Shown here: piece by piece, positions 30,791-40,992 of the stretch
Layout: each line of letters opens with the position of its first letter
How positions within the stretch are numbered: the first letter of the stretch is position 1
NCBI GenBank assembly: GCA_030704615.1
Contig: CM060732.1
Coordinates: 33,709,053-33,773,052 of the forward strand
Reading direction: 5' to 3'
Length of the DNA stretch: 64,000 nt
Source of the DNA: Takakia lepidozioides
Taxonomy: Eukaryota > Streptophyta > Takakiopsida > Takakiales > Takakiaceae
Position numbers and translations under genes: made by a program
Notes under the pieces: generated by a model
Database searches by the model: none
Told to the model about the DNA's origin: nothing
Seen by the model: the letters and a program-made list of their open reading frames with translations, nothing else

Positions 30791-33700
30791 TCACGCCACG
30801 TCACCTTGCGCAAATGCCACGTCACGGGGCTCAGTCCACGTCATCACACGTGGAGGCCGAGTCACCACGCACCCAGAAAGAAGTGGAGTGTATTCCCGCG
30901 GATTGGCACCCTTTACCGCGGAAACAAGCTGGACGACATAAAACGAACCTGTGGACACAGAAAGATCGACCACCCGTGCAGAGCGGTGGCTGCATGACTC
31001 CAGCAGTATTTGCATGAATGCTGGTGACTTTTCCTTTGCACCTCTCCAGGGAGTGCCATCTGGTCTCTTCAGAGTCTGACTGGACTGCATGAAGTTGTAC
31101 AAAATGTCATCGACATGGGGCTCATAGGGGGGGTTGACGAAACAACCCTGGTCAGAAATCTCAAAGCTGCGGATGGAGGATGGTGTCTTTGATGTGCGAA
31201 TCCTCCGCAGGCAGATCGCCTCGAACATCCTCGTCTGCCAAAGATAGCAGGTTAGTGTGGTAAACACAATCTAAAGTGGAAGTGTGTACATCGGCTATTC
31301 AGAACTCTGACACCAAAAAACCATGAATCGTTGATGATCGGTGTCGATCATAAAACATTCTACTAGAGTGGAGCTGCAGAGAAAATTGAAACTCATGATC
31401 AAAGCATAAGCAGAAGGCAGACGGCATACCAGCTGACCAGGGAAACCCCCTTTCACAAGGTAGAGGCTGTTCACACAATTCCATGTGCGCAAAACTTCAA
31501 ACCCTGAAGACTTGAGGTATGATGCCAATGCCCGACGACTATCATTGTCACATGACTGAAAAAGCAGAAGTGTCCCTGCATCAGAGAGGAAATTGTTACA
31601 GAACCCAAATACCCAACTCCAGTAGTTGTCCTCGAATTTGTTCCACCCTGGCGTCTTGCCCTTTGGAAGAACTTCTGGCACAGCCTGGCCATCCGGGATG
31701 TCGAGAATGACAATGTCGGCCGCATAAGTTTTCTGCACACCGCACACGAAGGTGGGACCTGTGCTCACCTGCAACAGACATGTTTTTTATAAGAACGATG
31801 GCAAGAATGTTTTCAAAGAACGAGACTGAAATACTGCCAACGAAACATTCAGAGAAAAAGGAAAGAAAATGGAATTCTCACCAGATTGAGGAATGAGATT
31901 ATATTGTCCCAGGTAGGGGATGGCACCCCAGTGTATCCTCTCTTTCGACTCTGCATCATCGAAAGCCAACCCTCATTAACAATTTTCATCTCTCCTGCTG
32001 AATCAGAACGGGAAGGGTGTGGCTTGGCATCGAACACGCACTGAAGAGTGCGGGTATATCTTCCAGCACTAAAGTCCTGCCCACTCTCCATCTCCTTTTC
32101 ATTCTCCTTCCCCTTGTCCTTTTCCTTCTCTTTGGACTTGTCTTTGTCCTTTGGCTTTGCTGGTGAGATGGCTATGACATCAACAGCCTTGTCTTTTGGT
32201 TTGCGGCCCGCCTTCTTTCCCTTCTGCGGCGTTCCCTGAGCATCAGGCTCCTTGGCAGCCAAGGTTGCTATGTTTCGTTGATACTCTTCGTCAGTCAAAG
32301 GCGCCAGCATCTCAGCGTTATTGTTCAAGTATTTCATATGCTGTTCTTGAAAGGTCGTGTGCTCAGGTGGGCAGTCAAGGTACCACCCACAGTCTCTGAA
32401 GTGAGAAGGACTCCAGTCCTTCAATATCCCTGCAGTATACATGGTTGGATCGTTTGCAGGGTCCGACCACATGTCAAGATAGTCGGGAATTCCGCTCAGG
32501 TGATTTCCTTCCATAAGCACATATTTCGTGTACCTGAAAAAAGGAGATGAATCCCAACCCACAAAAGCGCTCAGTGAGTAAGATGCAAGTAGAACAGAAA
32601 GAACATGGATTGAAATGGCTCTGACAACTGCTCCAAGGACCTTTCAGGACCACACTACTGCTCCAGATATGAATGTCGTCAACGCCATTCAGAACATTCC
32701 ATTCCATGACACTGTAAATACATCCTAATCCAGGTGAATGCAAATAAGCGATTAGAAATGACACAGACATAGAAGTGAATGTCGTCAACGACATTCAAGA
32801 ATGAAGCCAAATTATTACTGAAATGAAGCAAAATCACAGGATGGAAATAAAAAAATTGAGTAAGGAACCATCCAGGAAAACTCAATGCACATTCATAACG
32901 AACCTATCACTGAGGACCTCACAACATCACTGTATGTGAATGGCGTCAACGCCATTCACAAAAATACAAAAAAGAAACCAATTACTTAGCTCCCCAATCC
33001 ATGAAAATTGAATTTGTCGTTTTTTAATAATACAGACACAGCTGTGAATGTCGTCAACGACATTCACTTTGGATTTCTTAAAACAGAGCTTATGAAGCCT
33101 CCATATTCATCGCAAGAGGAAAAACAATGCAGAACAACTGAATGTCTGCATTGACATTCAGCAAAATGAAGTGATCAACCCTCATTGTATCCTCTATGGA
33201 CATTACAAAAATTTAAATAACCTTGAGGACCACACAACAACTCCGTATGTGAATGTCGTCAACGCCATTCAAGGACATTATCAATTCTAATCAGGGACAA
33301 TATAATTGCACCCTTAGATCCTAACCAGGTGAATTCATATACTCGCTTAAGAATGACTCAGACAAAGAAGTGAATGTCGTCAACGACATTCAATCTGGAT
33401 CTAAGATTGCAATCCATATGAAGCCACAATTTTTCCCCAAAAAAACAGTAGAGTTTCAAGTATGACATTTCACCTGTACACAACTCGCATCATGGCCCAC
33501 TCTCCTCCAACCTGACTGTCAAAGTCGTTGGACCGTAAAATGTTACCATCTTTGGAGAACTCCCGGAAAAAACAGTATCTCCAGGTGAGACCTCTCCACT
33601 TCCTTATGTATGCCTCCAATGACATTTGGGGAGGGGAAACAATCGCAATGTTCAGGTCCTTCAAAGTCTGATCCAGCACAATGACGGCGCGCTTTTCGAG

Positions 33701-36061
33701 CTGCAAATAGTATATTTGTCAGAATTGCAAAAAAGAAACACATCACATACTTGAAGAGAAGAAACAGCATGTTCGAATACACACCTGACTCCAAAATGTA
33801 GCCTTGTGGAGCCAGTTATCAAACACCAAATCACTGATTCCTTCCACCTTTGTGCCAGGCTGTATGGTGCTCTTTGGGAACTGATTCAAGTCCTTTACTG
33901 TTTGATCTGAGTTCCATATCTCCAGCCACCTTATTTTTGTTTGTGGGTCGACCATCGATATGGCCAGCCGGTGCAATTTCTCCTGCTGCATCTCCGGATG
34001 CACATGCTTGTCATAGTGTGTTTTGATCTGCTGAAGGAACTCAGGACCAAGTCCAGGATCTACTATTCTAAGCTGCTTTCCGAAGGCTGACATCAATTTG
34101 GTTCTTCGCATCTCAAACTCCTTCTTTATTGCAGCTTCCACACCCTTTGATGTCCTTAGTTCCTCTGGTGTAGTGCGGTAATATTCGGATTTTCCCTTCT
34201 CAGCTGCCTCTGCCAGTTCTTGCTGCATTCATTCAAGTAGTGATTAGCTCCGAAGGGACTCTAAACATGTATTCGAAAAGTAAACAGATTACAGACTCGG
34301 GCTTACCGCATACATGTACTCCAGAAACGCCTCTCGTGTCAAAGAATACCAAGTGCCTGCAGCTCTTCCTGTTTCGCACTTCTTGATGATATTGGGTGGT
34401 AGTACTGTCCGAAAATCATCCAGCTTCATCAGACCAATCCTCTGAATTCGGAATAGTGTGTGAACCAAGCTTGTTGTCACATGCGATTTCTCTGTCGATC
34501 TGCAAAAACATTGAAAACATTGCATTCCTTAACACTGTTTTTTGAGGATCAACAAGACACTACAGAGGGAATCAAATCTCCTGGATGACTTACTTGTTCA
34601 CGTCGTGCATAGCTGTAAGAAGCCTAGCGATGTCGTTTCCTGGATCCAAAACCATTGCCTCCACAGCAACATGCTTGTCTTTGTCTTTCGAATGGTGTTT
34701 CTGAATGTATCCCATCCATGCCAGCAATCGGTGGTTGCCGTCCCAGACGTAGAACATGTGGTTGCAAAATTGCTGGGTGTTCTTTCCCATCATGAGGCCC
34801 AGCTCGAACTCCTCATTGGCATCTTTCCAGCACTCATCCCAGTTATCACTGATCTCTGGAGAAACTAATGTGCTTTTCCCATTTATATCCGTCAGTGACA
34901 CATAAAAAACTTGTGCACCAAGTCTATATCCATGCACAAAATCACTCTCCAATTTTGTTATGTCATGGGAAAGAGGTGGACGCACAACAGGCATTGATAT
35001 CATCCGGCACAGAGGTATGTCCAGACGCCCTCCAGATACGAGCATGTCCCTTATAACCTCCTGAGAGTTTACCTTCTGGAATGACATGAGTTCTTTCACC
35101 TTGTCAAGGTAGTGCACTTCGGATTCATCTGCTTCATCTGTATTCTCTGAGCTTTTTGCGGACTCGTCCCCATCTCCAGATCCTTTCCCCTCTGATCCTG
35201 TAGGCTTCGACCTCACAGTTTTCTGCACGATGCCATTCAGTTCTGACTAAGTGATTTGCAAATAGTGAATGGCGGTAACGACAATCACTCTGTATCAAGG
35301 AAACTCACCATGAATGGTGTGAAAGAATTCAGCACAATCTACACATGCAAAGCCGAGACTGCCGTATTCAAAACAAAAGTGAGAGCGATAGCGAACGGCG
35401 TTAACGACAATCACAAAAGATAACAACCTGCCGGATCGGTGTTGTGTAATGACATATATGTGCAACTGATTGGCGGCAACGACATTCAGTGTAGTTTAGG
35501 GAGAATAGTAAGTGCAGACTCTCTCTTCAAACACATAGGTACATAAATCTCATGAGCAGAATCGAATGGCGTTAACGACGCTCGCGATTCAGTAGTTCCT
35601 GCTAAAGAATGGAAGAGGAAGGACTCCTTGAAAGGCAATCACATAGACTATATGATAAAACTTACTGGCACCTTCTTAGGTTTTGAACTTTGATCCCCTT
35701 CTGCAGCTTTCCTCTTCCCTCTCACATCTGCTGGAGTTTCTGTCTGCGCAAGGGTTTCTTGACCTTCTTCAGGTTCGGCGTTCCGCGTGCTTCCACCTTC
35801 TTCAGTGTCCCTGCGATTCATCTCTGCCTCCACAGGCTGGCGCACTCTTATCGCCGGCTGTGTCGCAGCCGCTGCCTCAGTCTCCGTCTGCTCTTGTGAA
35901 TCAGTCTCCGCGTTCACCTGCTGCCTTGGCCCTGTGTTCTCCAACAAACGACGCCTCGTCATTTTCTCTCTTGCTCTGCGTCTCTCTCTAAGGGAAGTAA
36001 AATAAAGAGACTTTCTTCTCTTTCGTATTCTAGAAGGAACCCTCTCCAGCTTGACTACCAC
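30791..36061 (-). CDS. ParB/sulfiredoxin-like plus DNA-methyltransferase-like protein of element B
   Basis: Exons (minus): 36061-35666, 35222-34594, 34499-34307, 34222-33785, 33700-33474, 32533-31882, 31768-31430 and 31234-30949 (running on to a stop at 30,791 if the last donor is unused). Frames join without a stop, for about 1,105 residues. Exon 1 is Arg-rich then acidic. Exon 2 holds the ParB/Srx-like domain: IPLCRMISMPVVRPP, then FYVWDGNHRLLAW, the G-N-H-R signature that ParB uses for nucleotide/DNA binding. Exons 3-5 are of unknown fold. Exon 6 has a Lys-rich segment. Exon 7 carries DIVILDIPDG (motif IV-like), and exon 8 SPAFMQILLESC and VVDLSVSTG (motif X-I order of beta-class amino-methyltransferases). 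The exon after STG in copy A is missing here. Family assignment is by motif only; DNA binding and methylation are inferred. Confidence 0.68.
32671..33391. repeat. Seven B-type palindromes in the fifth intron of the ParB-like gene
   Basis: GAATGTCGTCAACGACATTC or close variants occur at 32671, 32777, 32938, 33046, 33140, 33251 and 33372 (start positions), 94-161 bp apart. All lie in the intron between exons 33700-33474 and 32533-31882. This is the homologous intron that holds the array in element A and a palindrome in C. Confidence 0.92.
35267..35590. repeat. Four diverged B-type palindromes in the first intron of the ParB-like gene
   Basis: Variants of GAATGGCGTTAACGACATTC occur at about 35267-35288, 35391-35412, 35468-35487 and 35564-35590. 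All lie in the intron between exons 1 and 2 (35,223-35,665). Confidence 0.75.
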
Positions 36062-36817
36062 TCTCCCTCTAAGCGCGAAAAGTAGAAAAACGCAGTGACT
36101 CCCGATTTCTTGCGGGATTGCCTGTGTTCTTGCGTGTCTCTAGAAGCATCGGATTCCCTCCCGCGTGACCGTTACACATAGTCGTTTCGTTATTAGTGCA
36201 CATGCCAGCAATTGGTGTACAGCTGTTCGTATTCAGTTATGGATGTCTGACGTGTGCCGCCCAAAACAAAACGGCGTGTTCTAAATTATAACTGGTTCAA
36301 TATTTAAAAAGAACAGCGAATCCCAGAAATTGATGCGCAGTCTTAAACAAATAAATATAAATGAACGAGAGTTTGATGACAAATTTTGGAATATCATACA
36401 CGGTCATCCTTGTTATCCAAACCCCACATTCGTTGCACATTTGGAACTTTCCAGGTGCGCATGATCATTGGTAGTAGTATATAGATACATTTACTTAATC
36501 TGCAATCCCATTCTCGGATCCTGTGGCATGCTTCCAGGAAGTCGGCTTTGTTATTGGGTTTATTGATGAGGTTCTGATTAACGGTTTAACAGTTGCCGAC
36601 ACTGCCCCTATGGATTCTCTGACCACTGGGCCCACAAGAAAAGTAATTAAAATGGACGGCTGCATATCTGGAATGAATAACAGAATATGCACAGTCGTTA
36701 TCTGAGCTTCCTCCGCCATATGCTCTGCTCATTCTTCAACTGTGTTCTGGAGACAGCAGTAAACCGATTTACACTAGATCTGCGATAGCAAGGTACAAAC
36801 ATACTCGAGGAAGGAAG
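36062..36817. promoter_or_regulatory. Shared upstream region of the two divergent genes of element B
   Basis: These 756 bp separate the two start codons and must hold both promoters. It is AT-rich in the middle (36,290-36,370). I see no palindrome array here, unlike elements A and C, and no ORF worth calling. Confidence 0.55.
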
Positions 36818-39800
36818 ATGGCTTCCTCTGAAGCGGAGTTCTTCTCAGACGACAAACCAGTGCCGTTCTCCCAGGAAGTCCTTGACAATGGATTTGCAAT
36901 TGTTCTGGAACATGTCTTGGCTACCCGTTTTCAGCTGCAGAATGGCTCCATCTTTTTGGAGAAAGAGGTTTACGATCTGAAAGGGAAGTTGGTGAAATAT
37001 TCTTTCCAAAACCGTGATGAGACGGCTCATATCAGCCAGTGGAGAGTGCGTCCTGGTCGATACAGAGTACTTGGAGAGCCTCGGCGAAAGTCCCTTGGGT
37101 CATATGTGACGCCCGGGACTGCTGCTTCGGTCGTTGAAGACAAGAGGGAGGTGGTGGTGAAAAAAGAACAGACTTCCTCCACTCCAATCGTTGAGCTTTC
37201 GGATTCTTCCGATGATGACATAAGTGAAATTCCAAATCCAGTCCTTCCTACTGTGGTTGCAGAAGCTGATGAAGAAGAGATTTGTAGTGTCATTCCAAAA
37301 TTGCGGGCGATGGGAGGAATGGCTGGATTCAAAAGTGAGTTGCGGGGAATTGATTGGGAATCTTTGAAGCAGGTGCCTGTGAAGTTCTTGCCGGAGACTT
37401 TTGATGGCGATATCCTATTCGAGCTGCCTCCTCCTCCGCGAGTTGGAGGTGTAACAATCATGATGCATGGAATGGACAAGAAACACGACGGGCACCCGTG
37501 GTGCAGAACAAAAACATCCAATATTCAGAATGATGACAAGCTTGTTTTCAGGAGGACAGTTTGCAATGGACACCTTAGGTGTGATAATTTGAATTGCAGA
37601 CACTTTCTTCAGTCTGGAGTTCATAATCAAAGCGAATGGGAGGGTCTGGCGGAGAATCCATTTCAGCCTGGGACTGCCCCTCCACCGGCAAACACTTTCG
37701 TCTGCAAATTCTGCAAACTTGTGCCATCCTGCTTGGCGCTCTGCGGAGCAAGAATGTACTATGTTGTCCACCGTTTGAATACAATGACGAGAGCTTGTGT
37801 GCATTTTGGATTCCATAACCATCCTGTCTCGAAGGGGGATTACAGGGAGAGTGTTGAGACAGTATCGAGGTTGATCAAACAGGAGTTCGGGAGAAACCCA
37901 TCCGCAACAACATCTGCAATTGCTCTTGGCGCAAGCAAGTCCTTCTTGGAAAGCCATATTTTGAGTGAAGGAGATTCTGTGGGGACTAAACTTGACGGTG
38001 CAGCATTGGACCTGGTCATGGATCATTTCTCCACTTTAAGTTCACCTAACATTCGGCATCAGATCAATGCATTGAGAATGGGCTCTGGGATCAGAGGCTA
38101 CATAGACAATATTTTGGAATTGAAACGACTGAGCAAGTACGATTACATCCAGGACAATGTATTCCCAGGTCAAGGTGCCATCAAAGTTTTTCTTTTCAAA
38201 ATGTCGACTGTTGGGGAGGGCAGTGGGGTTAGCCTCGTGAAGCGGATGCAGAAGACTGGGGACTTGCAGAACTGTTTTCTTATGTTTGATCATGTGAAAC
38301 GAGTGAAGGATTGGACGACAATGGCTTGTCATGTCTACGATCCAGTGTACCAACGAGTTATGACAATTGCAGTTTGTGACATGCAATCCGAGGATACGGA
38401 ATCCCAGAAGCTCATGTGGAATTCCCTGATACGTGTCATGGGCTGCCATGGGCTGCCATCTCCAAATTTCGCAGGTTTCATGGCGGATAGTGCTCAAGCA
38501 AATTTCAATGCTATTCGTATTGTCTTCGGATCGGGCGACCCAAAAGTGCCTATGCCAGGAAGAGAGCGTACATGTCTATTCCATTGGACACAATCTCTGG
38601 AAAAACATACAAAGTCGGACATCAAACCAGAGATGCAGACTCAGCACCGTAAATTGTGCAAAGAGTACAAAGATGCTAGAACAATGAAGGAGGCGGACAC
38701 TTTGTTCCAGACAATTCGTGCCTGGTGGTTCTCTTCTGGAGCTGCATCACTTGAGAGTATGAGAGCATTGGAAGATTGGCTGGCGTTTTGGCACTTCCGG
38801 TATAGACAGTGGGGAGCAGCCATGACAATGGTACGAGGCTTCTATTTCATGCTTTATTCATACATTTGCTTTCCATATTTTTGACTCATTGCTTTCTTTA
38901 TGTTGTTTCCTGTGCACTATTCTGAAGTGTGGTTATCCTCTTTGCAGAACATGTCCATTGAGGAAATGGCAGACATGCCATCTTGCAATTTGGCAGAAAC
39001 TGTGCACAATGCATGGTTGCAGCAGTCTGGGAAACGAGGTCGGGATTTGTATGTGGCAACAACAGATGATTTGATACGTGCCTTGCAACAACAAACCCGA
39101 TACCGTGATTTCTTACGAGGTGGGGTTGGTGGCAAGGGTCCGGACAAATCGGAGTTGATGTTGCGTGCTGCAAACAGATCTGGGGATCCAATCAAGATAG
39201 CACGGGCGGTGAGCATGTATGCCCAGGGAACGCCACTTGTTTCTAGAGTTCCACATCTTGAAGGGGAGGAGAGATTCGGCTCCTGTAAGAGGAAATTGAA
39301 CACTCCACCTGGTTCGGATTCAGATTCCCACAGGGCAGACCGTGATAACTTCTCGAAGCCTCGTGTTCCCCTGCATGACAGCTCCGTGTCCGGAACCTCC
39401 ATTGTGGAGGAACCTCCAACACGACGGCAAGCTCCAGCATCAAACCGTGCCACTGAAATGGTGCAGGAGAGAAACAACCCCCTTGATGTGCTTGAGTCCG
39501 CATGCCCCGACCACGTTTGGCACATAGAACGCACAAGTGTCGGGTCTCGTGTGAAATGTACAGCGATCAGGGCAACTAATTTCGAGAAGTGCACTTCATC
39601 TATATCCAGAGGTGGTGCCCGAACTCCTGCTCCGACTTTCACGGGCTTGATGCGTCCATACGGTCAACCAGAAGCCAAGAACCACAAGTTCTGGTTCTGC
39701 GCAGATGATTGTGCCAGATGTGTGCATGGAACTGTGCGTCCTTCCGTAGTGATGAAGCCATCTCCTCCAACCGTTTGGCCCGTGAAGGTGGGAACACATC

Positions 39801-40333
39801 TCAGCTTTCAGGAGATTGAAATGCTGGAGGAGGCAGGTTTTTCCCTTGCGAGACAACCCCAACTCCATGCATGTGCTACTACTCCTGCGTCCTCCCGGGT
39901 CCCCCCGGCAAATCCTGACTTGTGGCCAACCAAACGAGATGGAAAGCTCGTTCGGCGTTTCCCTCCAACCGCTGAACACTTTGGCAAAGTGGAGTCCGCA
40001 AGAATGCTCCAAGCTCGTGTCGGAAGCACCACGGAAGTACCCGATCCAGGATATGGTCGGGTATTCACAATCATCACTTCCACATCTGCTGTTCATGACA
40101 GGACCTACGACATCACGGTTTCCAATTTCCCCAATTGCACATGTCCTGATTTTGTGAATATGCTATCAACCAGTTTGGGCAAGAGAGGTAAATTCATACC
40201 CTGCAAACATTTGTATTTCATATTTTTGAGGAGGATGGTTTGCGATCCCAAACGTGACAACTTCATTCACCAGGCCACTATGAGTTTCAACGAGGTCGAT
40301 ACTCTTTTGCAGCGGGATACAACACATGGGTAG
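36818..40333 (+). CDS. MULE-type transposase with GCM/WRKY-like zinc region and SWIM finger, element B
   Basis: Exon 1 is 36818-38830 and exon 2 is 38948-40333 (117-bp GT-AG intron), giving about 1,132 residues with no stop. From the N-terminus: a 100-residue module (QNGSIFLEKEVYD), an acidic linker (LSDSSDDDISEIP), then a zinc-binding region opening HDGHPWCRTKTSN with CDNLNC, CKFCK and ACVHFGFHNHPVS (GCM/WRKY-like spacing). The DDE core has CFLMFDHVKRV, FAGFMADSAQANFNAIR and the MULE C/H motif ERTCLFHWTQSL. Exon 2 has FWFCADDCARC and, near the C-terminus, SWIM (CTCPDF ... CKHLYFI). MULE transposases cut and paste elements with 8-11-bp duplications, which matches the 9 bp seen. It is divergent from the ParB-like gene. 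It is the only undamaged transposase in the window. Confidence 0.9.
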
Positions 40334-40937
40334 CATGAACTATGTAATGTGGTATGTGGATGACCATGATTTGAAATGTGTAATTCACATCAATTCGTCG
40401 GCTGTGCAATGATATGGCCTCCAACTATACGGAGTGAGGTCTGAGTGACAACTTTTAGGTAGTGCACATTTGTCATTGCACCGTTCGAAGTCTACATGTC
40501 TTGCTGTCGCTATGCACTACAATCATCTTTTGAAGATGATCATAACTCTCATTGTTATTTGAGGAGGGAGGAAGTCTTCTCGTGGCAGCCTTTATGGCGC
40601 ACACTTTGTGAGGATATTTTGTCGTCTTCGTAATTGTAAAAGTGAAACAAACATTTGTAATTGCACAATGTTGGATGCTGCAATTGTAGGCCTCAACGCT
40701 CGTCTTGATTCTATTTAGGCAAGATTCCCTGCATTAATTCCACGGTCATAGGACCATCCACGGTTATAGGCGGCGCATGTTAATGCTGACGTGGCAGTTG
40801 ACGGACAGTGCCACGTCATCATTTACCGCCACATCAGCATGCTGACATGACGCTCACGCCACGTCAGCATGTGTGCAGGCTCACGCCACGTCAGCTGGCG
40901 TGAGCGTACGCTCACGCCACGTCACTCCTGCGTGAGC
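40334..40937. other. 3' flank of transposase B with CACGTCA/GCTCACGC subterminal repeats
   Basis: No gene is visible. From about 40,780 there are repeated GCCACGTCA and GCTCACGCCACGTCA blocks leading into the right inverted repeat. Confidence 0.7.
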
Positions 40938-40983
40938 GTACGCTCGCGCGCTCACGTGCAACGCTCACGCCATTGCGTCGTTG
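40938..40983. repeat. Right terminal inverted repeat of element B
   Basis: Read inward it is CAACGACGCAATGGCGTGAGC, then GTTGCACGTGAGCGCGCGAGC, matching the left end in block order. Confidence 0.85.
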
Positions 40984-40992
40984 CCCTGTGAA
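40984..40992. repeat. Target-site duplication, right copy (CCCTGTGAA)
   Basis: Exact repeat of 30729-30737 immediately outside element B. Confidence 0.93.

Larger units (their letters stand above)
30738..40983. mobile_element. Complete MULE element B (10,246 bp) with divergent transposase and ParB/methyltransferase-like genes
   Basis: Both ends are defined by an exact 9-bp target-site duplication and imperfect inverted repeats: left CAGGGATGCCTCGGCGTGAGC, right (read inward) CAACGACGCAATGGCGTGAGC, each then containing CACGTGAGCGCG. It is nested in exon 2 of transposase D. The transposase (+) is fully open. The second gene (-) is open in all eight exons I can define but lacks the last two exons seen in copy A. 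The open frames and intact duplication suggest a comparatively recent insertion. No other complete copy is present in this window. Confidence 0.9.

Noticed and set aside
31100-31160. NPPY in element B exon 8 as the catalytic methyltransferase motif IV
   Set aside because: The aligned position in copy A lacks it, whereas DIPDG is conserved in both and sits after the expected hydrophobic strand; kept only as a note.
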